A DNA stretch of 64,000 bases from Nitrospira sp. (lineage in GTDB: Bacteria > Nitrospirota > Nitrospiria > Nitrospirales > Nitrospiraceae), in the NCBI GenBank assembly GCA_005116835.1, contig SWDM01000024.1:124001-188000 (forward strand). Direction: 5' to 3'. Under the pieces are notes generated by a model, which searched no databases, was not told the DNA's origin, and saw only the letters and a program-made list of their open reading frames with translations. Of the stretch, positions 27,424-37,571 are shown one piece after another. The first letter of the stretch is position 1, and each line of letters starts with the position of its first letter. The translations under genes were made by a program, and so were the position numbers.

Positions 27424-27458
27424 CCGAACATGACCAAACGGTAATGTTCGGGTCATGT
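27424..27458. promoter_or_regulatory. Interleaved inverted repeats between regulator and efflux operon
   Basis: CCGAACAT (27424-27431) pairs with ATGTTCGG (27444-27451), spacer 12 nt. Overlapping this, ACATGACC (27428-27435) pairs with GGTCATGT (27451-27458). The site lies 35-70 nt before the OMF gene and 92 nt from the regulator start; likely operator for the OmpR-type regulator. Confidence 0.65.
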
Positions 27459-27492
27459 CTCGGTTAACTGGGTGCGGTATCGTAACAGTACT

Positions 27493-28902
27493 ATGCGAAT
27501 GTCCCTCCTGCTTGTCCTTCTTGGCATGATACTCGGGATTCCCTTACCCGCGTGCACGCTCTATCAGCCAGTTCCGCTGTCCTCCGATGCGGCTGGAGCG
27601 ACACCCAATATGACGCGGATCCGTATCGCCGCTCACGAGATTGCTCATCCCATTCTGAAGCCGCTCGACTTTGATGACCGGAACGGACTGTCACCCGACG
27701 AAGCCGCGGTGCTGGCGGTCCTCGCCAATCCGGGGTTGCGGGCCGTGCGCGATCAACGCGCGATTGCGGCAGGGCAAGTCCTCCAGGCCGGCATCTTGCC
27801 GAATCCGCGCCTCACCTACTTTCTCTCGATTCCCATGGGCGTGTTTCCGGCGGAGACCGTGACGGAATTCGGAGGCACCCTCATGTGGGACTTACAGACG
27901 CTCATCAATCGCGGCGCGCGGGTCGAAGCGGCCGAAGCGCGCGCCCAGGCGGTGGATCTGGATGTCGCGTGGCAGGAATGGCAAGTGGCCCAAGCGGCAA
28001 AATTAGCAACCTATCGACTGGTGACGCTGCGGCATCAAGCGCAGCTGGCGATTGAGCTCTCGGATTTCCTGACGGACAACGTCACGCAAATGCGGCAGGC
28101 GCTGCAACGCGGCATTCTCACGGGTTTGGAGCTATCTGCGGCCGAGACGGCCCATATCAATGCGCGCACGAATCGGCTCGAACTGGAGAAGCAGGTGAGC
28201 CAGCAACAGGTCACGTTCAATCGACTCGTCGGCCTGCCTCCAGACAGTGCCCTCCCGCTCGAGCGCTCGATTGCGCTTCCGGCTCGGCTGGTTCCGCCCA
28301 CCTTGGAGTGGTTTCTGAATGGCTTGGAAGACCGGCGTCTCGACTTGGTGGCCCTCCGCCAAGGCTATGCCAGCCAGGAAGCCACTGTGCGTGCAGCAAT
28401 TCTCAGCCAGTTCTCCAATATCGCGATTGGCTTCTATGATGTGCGCGATCTGGGGAATTTTTACCGGCCGGGGCCTCAAATTTCAGCCGATCTTCCGATC
28501 TTCAACCGCAATCAGGGGAACATTGCCATCGAGCGGGCGACGCGGCAAAAACTCTTGGACGAGTACACAAACCGCGTCTTTCAAACACGCAATGACATCG
28601 CCAGACTGCTCGTCACAATCTCCTGGCTCAATGATCAGGTGGCGACGGCGCAAGCCGGCAAACCGATCCTCCAAAAGTTGGTCGTGACGCTGCGAGAGGC
28701 CCTCCGTCAAGGGCAAGCCACGGTCGTGCTCTATTACACGGCCCTTATCAACCTAACGGCCCAGCAAATCCAAATTCTCACGTTCCAACAGCTGCTCATT
28801 GACATGCTCGTCACCTTAGAGTTGGAGACGGGCTACTATCGGATTCAGGACATCGGGCTCCCGCCATCGCCAGTGTCCATGCAGGAGAAGAACATCCCAT
28901 GA
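27493..28902 (+). CDS. Outer-membrane efflux channel (TolC/OMF family)
   Basis: 469 aa. Hydrophobic leader with a lipobox-like 'GIPLPACTLYQP', then two OEP repeats (~residues 70-260 and 270-450) of long coiled-coil helices ('LSPDEAAVLAVLANPGLRAV', 'EARAQAVDLDVAWQEWQVAQ'). First gene of a three-gene RND operon (stop overlaps the next start). Forms the trans-envelope exit duct. GTG at 27472 is an alternative start. Confidence 0.9.
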   Translation: MRMSLLLVLLGMILGIPLPACTLYQPVPLSSDAAGATPNMTRIRIAAHEIAHPILKPLDFDDRNGLSPDEAAVLAVLANPGLRAVRDQRAIAAGQVLQAGILPNPRLTYFLSIPMGVFPAETVTEFGGTLMWDLQTLINRGARVEAAEARAQAVDLDVAWQEWQVAQAAKLATYRLVTLRHQAQLAIELSDFLTDNVTQMRQALQRGILTGLELSAAETAHINARTNRLELEKQVSQQQVTFNRLVGLPPDSALPLERSIALPARLVPPTLEWFLNGLEDRRLDLVALRQGYASQEATVRAAILSQFSNIAIGFYDVRDLGNFYRPGPQISADLPIFNRNQGNIAIERATRQKLLDEYTNRVFQTRNDIARLLVTISWLNDQVATAQAGKPILQKLVVTLREALRQGQATVVLYYTALINLTAQQIQILTFQQLLIDMLVTLELETGYYRIQDIGLPPSPVSMQEKNIP

Positions 28903-30011
28903 CACCGCGTCGGTGGAAATACACGGTGGTGATTGCGATGGCGGCCGTGCTGATTGGCGTTGGGCTCAGCTATGGGCCGGCAATTGTTACCACCTTCCAA
29001 CACCATGGTGACACGGCGGCCCAGGAGGGCTCGACGGCTGAGTCCCCTGAGCCTCGTGCCAAGGTGACCGTCATGGATCTCCGCCGCCGCGTGATCGAAG
29101 AGACCCTGACCGTGTACGGGTCCACCTTACCCGCACCCGATGAGTCACAGACGTTCAGCGTCCCCTATGAATGCCAGGTCCGGCGAGTCTTGGTGACGAC
29201 CGGCCGCGTGGTGGAACTCGGCACGCCCCTCGTGGAAGTCGAACCCAGCCACGAAACGAAGCTGCTCCTGGATGGCGCTCGGGAGGAACAGCAGACCGCG
29301 AAGGACCAATTCACGCTGATGCAGCAACGTCTGAAGATGAATCTGGCCACGCGGCAGGATCTCCTGCAAGCCGAGCAGCACCTGCACGCGGCAACGCTCC
29401 GGGCGAACAGCTTGGAGAAGCGGGGAGCGGGGCGCGCGCAAATCCTTCGGGCGGCGACCGGAGGAGTCATCAGTTTGGTGCACGTCCGCCAAGGACAAAT
29501 TGTTCCTCCGGGAGGTTCATTGGTGGAGATGATCGATGACCAACATATCCTGGTCCGGTTTGGCGTGGAGGAAGAGGACCGGCGATTGTTTCAGAAGGGG
29601 CAGCGCGTTCGGCTGTTTCCGGTCCATGGGACCGGCAGTGAGCCTATGGAGGGCGAAATTCGCGTGGTGACGCAACAGGTCAATCTCGCCACCCGGTTAG
29701 TGGAGGTCCTGGCGGCGCCAGGGCCACAAGATCGACTGCTCTTAAATGAATACGTGCGCGGCGAGATCATCATCGCCTCCCAGGAAGGTCTCGTGGTGCC
29801 ACGAAGTGCCGTCCTTCAACAGGAGGGACAGTTGGTGTTGTATCGCGTGGAGGACGGACATGCCACACGTCATGTCTTCCAGGCGGGGCTGGAGAATCGA
29901 GAGCTGGTAGAAATTCGTGATAGTGACCTGCACGAGGGACAGCAGATCGTCATCGTGGGACAGAATCAATTGCAAGATGGCATGGCGGTTGACGTGGACG
30001 TGTCCCGATGA
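28899..30011 (+). CDS. RND periplasmic adaptor (HlyD/MFP family)
   Basis: 370 aa. N-terminal signal-anchor (~residues 8-30), barrel-sandwich lipoyl half ('VRRVLVTTGRVVELGTPLVE'), short coiled-coil (~120-170), second lipoyl half ('GVISLVHVRQGQIVPPGGSL') and beta-barrel/membrane-proximal domains. ATGA overlaps at both ends with the OMF and RND genes. Bridges the inner-membrane pump and the outer channel. Confidence 0.92.
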   Translation: MTPRRWKYTVVIAMAAVLIGVGLSYGPAIVTTFQHHGDTAAQEGSTAESPEPRAKVTVMDLRRRVIEETLTVYGSTLPAPDESQTFSVPYECQVRRVLVTTGRVVELGTPLVEVEPSHETKLLLDGAREEQQTAKDQFTLMQQRLKMNLATRQDLLQAEQHLHAATLRANSLEKRGAGRAQILRAATGGVISLVHVRQGQIVPPGGSLVEMIDDQHILVRFGVEEEDRRLFQKGQRVRLFPVHGTGSEPMEGEIRVVTQQVNLATRLVEVLAAPGPQDRLLLNEYVRGEIIIASQEGLVVPRSAVLQQEGQLVLYRVEDGHATRHVFQAGLENRELVEIRDSDLHEGQQIVIVGQNQLQDGMAVDVDVSR

Positions 30012-33000
30012 ACCTGGCGCGTTGGATCCAGGCTCACCGTCGGTCCATCCTCTTTCTCGTGCTGGCCTTCGGGCTCGCGGGCCTCGCCTCCAGTCTCAAC
30101 CTGCCGGTCAGCCTCTTTCCGCATGTGACGTTTCCCCGAATCCAAGTCGGGATTGAAGCCGGTAATCGGCCTGTGGACCGTATGGCCATTGAGGTGACGC
30201 GCCTCGTCGAAGAGGCCGTTCGGGCCGTGCCAGGTGTGCGCCATGTCCGTTCGACCACCAGCCGTGGCAGCGCCGAGATCTCAATCACCTTCGGCTGGGG
30301 TGAGGACATGGTCTCGGCGATGTTGCAGATTGAATCAGGAATCAATCAAGTCCGGGGATCGCTCCCGCCGAACACGGTGATTGACGTTCGGAGAATGGAT
30401 CCCACCGTGTTTCCGATTCTGGGCTATAGCCTGATTTCCGATCACCATTCCTTGACCGAGCTCCATGACCTGGCCTTATACCAGGTGCGGCCGGTGCTCT
30501 CCACGATTGCCGGGGTGGCGCGCATCGGCGTGCTCGGGGGCGCGGCTGCGGAGTATCAGGTGATGGTCGACCCGGTCAAGTTGGACTCGTTTGGATTAAC
30601 GCTCAATGATCTCGCGATGACCCTGTCCGCGACCAATGTGGTGACGGCCGTGGGGCGACTGGAAGACCATTTCAAGCTCTATCTGGTGACGCTCAACACC
30701 CAATTCCACGATCTGGCCCAACTCGAGCAGACGATCGTCCGGTCTGGGCCAGATGGCATGATCCTCCTCGAGGATATTGCCACCATCACACTCGGCACGG
30801 TGCCGCAATGGACGCGTGTCACGGCGGATGGCCAGGATGCCGTCTTATTTCAGGTCTACCAGCAGCCCGGTGGGAACACGGTCACGATCGCGGGTGACGT
30901 GGCACGCGCATTAGCCGATCTTCAGAAGCAGCTCCCCACCGGGGTACGGGTCGTCAATTGGTACGACCAGAGTCAATTGATTCTGGCCTCCGCCTCCAGT
31001 GTGCGAGATGCGGTTATTATGGGCATCATCTTGGCGTCATTGGTCATTCTGTTATTCCTCAGAAATGTGAAAGTCACGCTCATTGCCGCCGTCACAGTCC
31101 CAACTGTGTTGGCGGTCACAATTCTCCTGCTCTTTGTACTCAATATGAGCTTCAACATCATGACACTGGGCGGCATGGCCGCCGCCGTCGGTCTCGTCAT
31201 CGATGATGCCATTGTGATGATTGAACATGTGATCCGCCGGCTGCAGGGCGGGATCGGACCGTGGCGGGATCGCGTGCTCACGGCTGTGCAAGAATTCACG
31301 CGGCCGCTCGTCGGCTCCTCCGCCACCACGATCATTATCTTTGTCCCGCTGGCCTTTTTATCGGGCGTCACCGGGGCCTTTTTCAAAGCCTTGTCGCTCA
31401 CGATGGCGGCCAGTCTCGTGATTTCTTTTCTTATCGCCTGGCTTGCCGTCCCGCTCCTCGCCTTACACGTCTTACGGGAGCACGATGCTAAGCCGCACAC
31501 GGGCGGGACATGGACCACGCGCGTGCACACCGGGTACACCTCGTTGATGACGCGCGTGCTCCGCGCCCCCTGGCTCATCGCTGTTGTGCTGGTCCCGTTC
31601 TTGGCCTTCGGATGGATAGGGTATCGCCAGATCGGATCGGGGTTTATGCCTGTCATGGATGAGGGCGGTTTTGTCCTGGACTATTTGGCACCACCCGGAA
31701 CGTCGATTAGCGAGACGGATCGCCTCGTGCGTCAAGTCGAGGGGATTCTCCGCGCCACGCCCGAGGTGCAGACGTATTCCCGCCGGACCGGTCTCCGGTT
31801 AAGCGGGGGACTGACGGAGGCGAACAATGGCGATCTATTCGTGCGTCTTACCCCGCTGCCTCGACGGCCCATTCATGACATCATGGACGAGGTCCGGCAG
31901 CGGATCGAGCATCAGATCCCGGGCCTCCAGATCGAAATGGCGCAGCTCATGGAAGATCTCATTGGGGATCTCACCGCCGTCCCTGAACCCATCGAGGTGA
32001 AATTGTTTTCGGATGACGGCCCCCTCCTCAGCAAAGTGGCCGGTGAGGTGGCAGACACGATTGCCACCGTCCACGGGATTGTGGAGGTCAAGAACGGCCT
32101 GGTGGTTGCCGGTGACGCGTTGGAGATTCGTGTGGACCGAGCGAAAGCGGCCTTGGAGGGACTCTCGCCGGACGCGGTAACGCTCCTGCTGACGGATTAT
32201 GTGACGGGCGCCGTCACGACACATGTGCAAGAGGGGGTGAAAATGACGGGGGTTCGTGTCTGGGTCCCCGAAGGGACTCGCGCCACTGCGCGTGACCTCG
32301 GGATGTTACGGCTCCGGGCGCCAGACGGGCATCTCTTTCCCCTGAAGCGGGTGGCAACCACGGAGGTGATGACCGGCCAACCGCAGACGACGCGGGAAGA
32401 TCTGAAGACCATGGTCCCGGTCACGGCCCGCATTAGCGGTCGAGATTTGGGCAGCACGATTCGGGAGATGACTGAACGGTTGGACCGGCCGGGCTTTCTG
32501 CCGAAGGGCGTGTACTACCATCTCGGTGGCCTCTATCAGGAACAACAGTCGGCCTTTCGCGGATTGTTGGCGGTGTTCCTCTCGGCGGCTGTGCTCGTCT
32601 TTACGGTGCTTCTGTTCTTGTATGAGAGTCTCCGAGTCGCCGCCGTCATGCTCCTCACGACGCTCTTCACCATTCCAGCGGTCTTTCTCGGCCTCTGGTG
32701 GACCGGCACGGAACTCAATGTCACCTCGCTGATGGGCCTCACCATGGTGCTCGGGATCGTCACTGAAGTGGGCATTTTTTATTACAGCGAGTATCAGGAC
32801 CTCCGTGACGTGATGGACCGAAAACAGCGGCTTATCCAAGCCGGATTGAACCGACTCCGTCCCATTACGATGACGACATTGGCCGCCATTCTTGCCCTGC
32901 TGCCCTTAGCCTTGGCCATTGGCGAGGGATCGGCCATGCAGAAGCCGCTCGCGATTGCCATCATCTCAGGCCTCCTGGTTCAAGTGCCGCTGGTCGTGAT

Positions 33001-33082
33001 CGTCCTCCCCACACTATTGATTTTGCTTAAGCCAGACGGTCATAAGGCGATGGATGGTTCGTCATCGGCTATCAATCGATAA
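30008..33082 (+). CDS. RND efflux pump permease
   Basis: 1024 aa, the usual RND length. TM1 near residues 13-30, two large periplasmic loops, and the TM4 motif 'GGMAAAVGLVIDDAIVMIEH' with the paired Asp for proton relay. The second half repeats the fold ('MGLTMVLGIVTEVGIFYYSE'). Sequence style is between CzcA/CusA and MdtC-type pumps, so the substrate (metal or hydrophobic drug) cannot be fixed by eye. Start overlaps the adaptor stop. Confidence 0.93.
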   Translation: MNLARWIQAHRRSILFLVLAFGLAGLASSLNLPVSLFPHVTFPRIQVGIEAGNRPVDRMAIEVTRLVEEAVRAVPGVRHVRSTTSRGSAEISITFGWGEDMVSAMLQIESGINQVRGSLPPNTVIDVRRMDPTVFPILGYSLISDHHSLTELHDLALYQVRPVLSTIAGVARIGVLGGAAAEYQVMVDPVKLDSFGLTLNDLAMTLSATNVVTAVGRLEDHFKLYLVTLNTQFHDLAQLEQTIVRSGPDGMILLEDIATITLGTVPQWTRVTADGQDAVLFQVYQQPGGNTVTIAGDVARALADLQKQLPTGVRVVNWYDQSQLILASASSVRDAVIMGIILASLVILLFLRNVKVTLIAAVTVPTVLAVTILLLFVLNMSFNIMTLGGMAAAVGLVIDDAIVMIEHVIRRLQGGIGPWRDRVLTAVQEFTRPLVGSSATTIIIFVPLAFLSGVTGAFFKALSLTMAASLVISFLIAWLAVPLLALHVLREHDAKPHTGGTWTTRVHTGYTSLMTRVLRAPWLIAVVLVPFLAFGWIGYRQIGSGFMPVMDEGGFVLDYLAPPGTSISETDRLVRQVEGILRATPEVQTYSRRTGLRLSGGLTEANNGDLFVRLTPLPRRPIHDIMDEVRQRIEHQIPGLQIEMAQLMEDLIGDLTAVPEPIEVKLFSDDGPLLSKVAGEVADTIATVHGIVEVKNGLVVAGDALEIRVDRAKAALEGLSPDAVTLLLTDYVTGAVTTHVQEGVKMTGVRVWVPEGTRATARDLGMLRLRAPDGHLFPLKRVATTEVMTGQPQTTREDLKTMVPVTARISGRDLGSTIREMTERLDRPGFLPKGVYYHLGGLYQEQQSAFRGLLAVFLSAAVLVFTVLLFLYESLRVAAVMLLTTLFTIPAVFLGLWWTGTELNVTSLMGLTMVLGIVTEVGIFYYSEYQDLRDVMDRKQRLIQAGLNRLRPITMTTLAAILALLPLALAIGEGSAMQKPLAIAIISGLLVQVPLVVIVLPTLLILLKPDGHKAMDGSSSAINR

Positions 33083-33191
33083 CCGGGTGAGTGCCGGTCA
33101 TGAAACTTTTGAACAACGAGAATCTTCAGACAGTGCCGAGAAAGCAAAAGGGGAGCAACGTCAATACATTATCAGTCGAGGAGGTTTTAGT

Positions 33192-33944
33192 ATGGTCACA
33201 GGGGCAAAGTTTCTCGAGCTTGCCACACTTTCTGTGGGCATCATCTATGCCGGTATGGCTATCGTTGCTGGAGCTCCATCCTCTTCCGATGCATCGGGCA
33301 CGGCTACGCCTCCTCAGGGCATGGCCCAAATCCAACAGATGCCGACCCAGGCGGCCATCGAAACGACTACCCTCCTGGTCAGTGGCGCAGAGATCTTCGA
33401 AAACCTGACTGAAACCTCATCGGTGATGGATGCCGCGGCATTCAAGGCCTCCTTGGCCGAGTTCGAGATGCTGTATCCCGAGATTGCAGCACGTTTGTCT
33501 GCCGACCACAAGAAGCGTGTGGACAGCCTGGTCACTGGTATTCGCAACGCCTGGCGGCAAGGAGATCGCGGTGCGATGGCGATCCGGTCCATTGAAGTTT
33601 ACCGATTGTTCCAGGAGTCGATCGATCATCGCAATCGACCGGTACCCGTCGAGGTTCCCCTGCTCGATTACGCCGGCTTCAAGCTCAAGGCGCTGCTGCT
33701 TGCAACTCACCCGGATTGGAAACAGATCGCCCATACTACACAAGAGGCTTTGACATGGTGGGATGCCATTGAATCCCAGATCACCGACAAGGTACTTCGG
33801 GAGGCCATGGCTCAGACGATCGCTGGCATCAAGAATGCCAGCGCCAGGAAAGATTCCAAACTCCTCAGGTTTGCAGTGGAGCTGGATCTCATCCTGGTGG
33901 ACGGATTGGAGATGTTCTTCAGCTCTCATCAGCCAGCCCGTTAA
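33192..33944 (+). CDS. Hypothetical exported protein after the RND operon
   Basis: 250 aa from ATG at 33192 with GAGGAGG 9 nt upstream. N-terminal hydrophobic segment (~residues 8-27), then a helical acidic/basic body ('ARLSADHKKRVDSLVTGIRN', 'HPDWKQIAHTTQEALTWWDA'). No motif recognised. 110 nt after the pump gene in the same direction, so possibly the fourth operon member. Confidence 0.7.
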   Translation: MVTGAKFLELATLSVGIIYAGMAIVAGAPSSSDASGTATPPQGMAQIQQMPTQAAIETTTLLVSGAEIFENLTETSSVMDAAAFKASLAEFEMLYPEIAARLSADHKKRVDSLVTGIRNAWRQGDRGAMAIRSIEVYRLFQESIDHRNRPVPVEVPLLDYAGFKLKALLLATHPDWKQIAHTTQEALTWWDAIESQITDKVLREAMAQTIAGIKNASARKDSKLLRFAVELDLILVDGLEMFFSSHQPAR

Positions 33945-34109
33945 CACTATTTGCCACACCTATCTGATCCGGTATCTCTCCTCGCAGATTCACATACTCT
34001 TGAACTGATAGGTCGTGATGTATATAGGGGATCAGTCCTGCTTTGCCAATTGTCGAGATCGGTACATCCGATCCGGCGCGACCATGTGAACATTGCCCTG
34101 ATCGTGGAC

Positions 34110-34576
34110 ATACTTCAGTTACGAGCCCACGCGAAGCCTGGTCCCACCAAGAGCAGGATCAACCCAGCGACGATATGTGTCGAGGTGCTTCCTCATGCCA
34201 GCGCCTCATGTTTTCTGGCCATCAAGAACAACGGAATGGCCAGCAGTTGTGTCCCGATCGAGAACGCTATCAACAGAGGGATCGAGACATCCTAGAACCA
34301 CCCCATCGCGGCACTGCCCAAGAACTAGCACACTCCGAATCCTCCCGTCGAGAAGACACCATACGCGGATCCACGTTTGTCGGGAGAAACCATCTCGGCG
34401 ACGCCGGCTCGCATGATAGATTCCTGGGCGCCCATCCCGATACCCCAGAGCGCCAGATACGGGCCGGTAATGCTGCGAGCCGCTTCGTAGGTCATGTCGG
34501 CGAACAGGCTGACCACGCCCAGCAGCACGACAAACTTTAGGGCGGTTCTTGAGGATGTTCCGTGTTTAGCGGTCAC
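34110..34576 (-). pseudogene. MFS transporter with internal deletion and stops
   Basis: From ATG at 34576: MTAKHGTSSRTALKFVVLLG..., first two helices ('SLFADMTYEAARSITGPYLA'), then an abrupt jump to a C-terminal-half motif 'RAGVAEMVSPDKRGSAYGVF' and 'STGGFGVC' before a stop at 34325. Remaining C-terminal fragments ('VSIPLLIAFSIGTQLLAIPL') continue to ~34190 with further stops. Roughly TM3-TM8 are missing. Confidence 0.75.
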
Positions 34577-35013
34577 CCTCGCGATGCCCCTTGCGGTCGT
34601 ACGAGTAAATTATCCGGAAAGGTTGGCGCTTATGTTCTGCCCATGCGCTGTAGCGTGAGAATAAGACCTGCTCTCGCGGTACCTAACGGGGTACCAACAG
34701 ATTCTCAAACTCAGCAGAATTTTATTTGCCCCTTGGTCCGGCTAAGAGAGAGGCGTTCGATTGACATTCAGACGGCCTTTTCGAAATTTATTTGTGGCGC
34801 TCGCGCGAGACATCCGACAGATGACTTCGTCTGAGTGCTCCACCTGAATCCACGAGTGAACCAGACACTGCACGTATCGACGAATCCAGACAACCCTTTC
34901 GGCTATTATGGATTTCAGAGATTGGATGGTTCAGTTCGCATTGCGGACGCCTTCCTTAATCTTCCCTCTGAACGAACTCAGACAGACCACTTGTACTGTC
35001 GGGAGTCCAGCGC
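34577..35013. other. Intergenic, nothing recognised
   Basis: No open frame with a ribosome site. Contains TTGACATTCAGACGG near 34762, a possible -35 element without a clear -10. Separates the MFS remnant from the minus-strand stress cluster. Confidence 0.4.
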
Positions 35014-35655
35014 TCACTCTGCTTCCTTGGCACGCGAAGTCTCATCCCTATCATCCTGACGGACTAATACTACGTCACCCTTGTCGTCCACGCCGTAGAC
35101 GCGCAGCGCCCCTGTAGAAATACTGAGAGCCACGATTTGTTGGGGTGACAGATGCTCAAGATGCATGACCAACGCTCGGAGACTATTACCATGCGCAACA
35201 ATGAGCACGGTGTCCCCATTGTCCAACGCAGGTTTGATCCGTTCCTGATAGTACGGCAGGACGCGAGCGGCGGTATCGTGCAGGCTTTCCCCTCCTGGCG
35301 GTCGCACCTCATAGCTTCGCCGCCATATCTCTACCTGTTCCGCACCGTACTTCTCCACCGACTCCTCTTGATTCAGCCCTTGCAGATAGCCATACCTCCG
35401 TTCGTTCAGTGCCTGATGCTCCTCGATCGGAATCTGCCCTTGGCCGATGGCCGCCAACACAATTCTCAGCGTGTCAGTCGCCCGGACCAGCCTGGAGGTA
35501 AAGGCCCGATCCAATCGGTACCCGCTGAGCTGCTCAGCTGCGATCATCGCCTCATCGCGGCCCTGATCCGACAGCGGCACATCAATCCAGCCGGTGAAGC
35601 GATTTTCGAGATTCCATTGGGACTCGCCATGGCGAAGCAGTACGAGGTGTCCCAT
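35014..35655 (-). CDS. gpmA: 2,3-bisphosphoglycerate-dependent phosphoglycerate mutase
   Basis: 213 aa from ATG at 35655. Catalytic 'LVLLRHGESQWNLENRFTGW' (phospho-His9) and second His in 'VLIVAHGNSLRALVMHLEHL', with 'ALNERRYGYLQGLNQEE' and 'PPGGESL' of the dPGM family. Interconverts 2- and 3-phosphoglycerate. Fluoride strongly inhibits glycolytic enolase/phosphoglycerate steps, and gpm genes are known among fluoride-riboswitch-linked genes. Here it sits beside uspA and an antiporter in a riboswitch-containing region, though I see no riboswitch directly upstream. Confidence 0.93.
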   Translation of the reverse strand: MGHLVLLRHGESQWNLENRFTGWIDVPLSDQGRDEAMIAAEQLSGYRLDRAFTSRLVRATDTLRIVLAAIGQGQIPIEEHQALNERRYGYLQGLNQEESVEKYGAEQVEIWRRSYEVRPPGGESLHDTAARVLPYYQERIKPALDNGDTVLIVAHGNSLRALVMHLEHLSPQQIVALSISTGALRVYGVDDKGDVVLVRQDDRDETSRAKEAE

Positions 35656-35841
35656 TGTGCAGCTCCTACTCCTAATAGCTCGATATCGCCCCAAAGACAT
35701 ATTGTTCAATCACGTGGGCGTTCGAGGCATCCGCGAGACAGCTTGGCTGAGACCGGTGCTGGAGCATCTCCTTTTTGACTGAGTGACGCTCGGGAAGTGA
35801 ACAATCACACATGATCTGACGTTGGACCCTGTGCCACTACG

Positions 35842-36264
35842 TTACTTCACGACTACGACCGAACAAGGAGCGAGCCGGGTCACGTTTTGCGAGGTCCCGC
35901 CCCAGAGGTAATCGAAGATACGGGAGTGGCCCATGAATCCGACCACCAGTACGTCGAAGCCCCGGTCTTTTACAAACTGCGCGATGGTTTCCACCACGTG
36001 TCCCGGCACCACATGTGAGATGAGCCGAACGCCCTGCGCCTCCGCCACCAGCTCGGCCTCTCTCGTGACACCCCGAAAGTAGTCGGTCGCCTCCTGGTTC
36101 GCTTCAATGACCTCCCCGATCGTGGCCGCGTAATGCGGCAGATGTTCTTCAATACAGATTTCATGCAGCTCTGCGTCATAGTGGGTGGCGAGATCGATCG
36201 CCACCTGAAGCGCTTTCCTGGCTCCCTCCGAGCCGTCATTGCCGACCAAGATTTTTCGAAACAT
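35842..36264 (-). CDS. uspA: Universal stress protein
   Basis: 140 aa from ATG at 36264 (AAAGGAG upstream). 'MFRKILVGNDGSEGARKALQ' and the C-terminal nucleotide-binding motif 'GFMGHSRIFDYLWGGTSQNV' followed by 'PCSVVVVK' identify the ATP-binding UspA fold. The start lies 14 nt after the antiporter stop, so they are one operon. UspA genes are among those reported downstream of fluoride riboswitches. Confidence 0.93.
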   Translation of the reverse strand: MFRKILVGNDGSEGARKALQVAIDLATHYDAELHEICIEEHLPHYAATIGEVIEANQEATDYFRGVTREAELVAEAQGVRLISHVVPGHVVETIAQFVKDRGFDVLVVGFMGHSRIFDYLWGGTSQNVTRLAPCSVVVVK

Positions 36265-36278
36265 GGCGTACTCCTTTG

Positions 36279-37481
36279 TCACTTGCGCACGAAAGGGATC
36301 GCGTGGCTCGCTGGCCTCGTTGCGACACGACCGGTGGCACGCTGGTCCAAGGGCTCGTCAACTGGCGCGCCGCCCGGATCGCACCAGCGCTCGGCGATGA
36401 TTGTCGGGACGACTGCACTCAGGATCACGACGGTCACGAGGATCGTGTATTGGTCCTGGCTAATGAGTGCATGGCTGAGCCCATAGAGGGCGGAAATGGT
36501 GCCGAACGTCAGCCCCGTGGACATCAACAGTGTCGTGTACATCGCGTTTCGTTGGCCGAATCCAAACGTGATCGCAAAGGGCCAGACGCCCAGAAACTTG
36601 GCCGCGAGCTTGACGGCCAAAAACATCCCGATCAGCACGGCGCTCGCCAGCATCGCGTTCAGGCTCACCAGCGAGCCGGCTTTCAGAAAATAAAAGGGCG
36701 TCAGGACCGAGAACGCGATCACGCGCATTCGTTGAGCCAGGGTTCGATTGGCGAGAAATACCGGTGCCAGCACCATGCCGACCAGATAGGCCGGCAACAC
36801 CGCTTCGCTCTGGGCGGCGGTGGCCAACGCGCCAAGCGCGAAGAGAATGACAAGAATGAATTTGGTTTCGGGCTCGCTGATTCGCGGACCGACAGTGGCA
36901 AAGAACCAGGCCGTGAGCGGCCGGAGCTTCCAGAGCGTTACGACCATCGCGAGTCCAAAGGCCAGCAGCCACCAGTCGTAGCGAGCGAATAGCAGCCCCA
37001 GGGCGAGGACCGTGCCCAGGTCCGTGATAAAGCAGGCCGCCAGGATGATCTTCCCGAGTTCCGTCTGGTTGTAGCCACGTTCAAGCATCACGGCGTAAAC
37101 AACCGCGACGGACGTGGTCGACAGTGCAATGCCCGCGATTTCAGAGGCCGGAAGCGACCAACCCGCCACATAGTAGGCGTAGGCCATGGCCCCCAGGAAG
37201 GGCGCAAGAAAGGAGAGGGACCCGATGATGAGCGTCTCTTTCCATTTGAGGCGAAGTACCCCAAGATCGATTTCAGCCCCGGCCAGAAAGGTGAGCAACA
37301 CGCTGCCGGCCGAGGCGAGAAAATTGATCCAGACCGTCGCCTGCATATCCAAGACATTCCCACCGGCCACGCCCAGACATATCTCGATCAGCGCGACCGA
37401 GAGACCCAATCGAATCGAGATCAAGCTCGCAAGCAGTGCCATCCCGATCCACAGGGCCGCTACGGTCCACATCTGTTCCAT
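36279..37481 (-). CDS. Cation/proton antiporter, CPA2 (KefB/NapA-like)
   Basis: 400 aa, ~12 transmembrane helices. N-terminal 'MTVAALWIGMALLASLISIR'-type region, 'TFLAGAEIDLGVLRLKWKET' and 'GIALSTTSVAVVYAVMLERG' typical of CPA2 exchangers, with 'ACFITDLGTVLALGLLF' carrying the TD of the discontinuous helix. It lacks a C-terminal TrkA domain. Expels Na+ or K+ for H+. Cation/proton antiporters recur in fluoride-responsive gene sets, where they may counter acid brought in as HF. Confidence 0.9.
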   Translation of the reverse strand: MEQMWTVAALWIGMALLASLISIRLGLSVALIEICLGVAGGNVLDMQATVWINFLASAGSVLLTFLAGAEIDLGVLRLKWKETLIIGSLSFLAPFLGAMAYAYYVAGWSLPASEIAGIALSTTSVAVVYAVMLERGYNQTELGKIILAACFITDLGTVLALGLLFARYDWWLLAFGLAMVVTLWKLRPLTAWFFATVGPRISEPETKFILVILFALGALATAAQSEAVLPAYLVGMVLAPVFLANRTLAQRMRVIAFSVLTPFYFLKAGSLVSLNAMLASAVLIGMFLAVKLAAKFLGVWPFAITFGFGQRNAMYTTLLMSTGLTFGTISALYGLSHALISQDQYTILVTVVILSAVVPTIIAERWCDPGGAPVDEPLDQRATGRVATRPASHAIPFVRK

Positions 37482-37571
37482 GCTGACCTCGTTCGTAAAC
37501 GGTTACTCAAGGATGATTCGCCGATCGACGGAGGGCATAAATATCGGATCCGTCCACAGGCCGCCAGGACG

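Noticed and set aside
35656..35700. CTCCTAC near gpmA as part of a fluoride riboswitch
   Set aside because: It is on the plus strand, opposite to gpmA, and lacks the rest of the aptamer.
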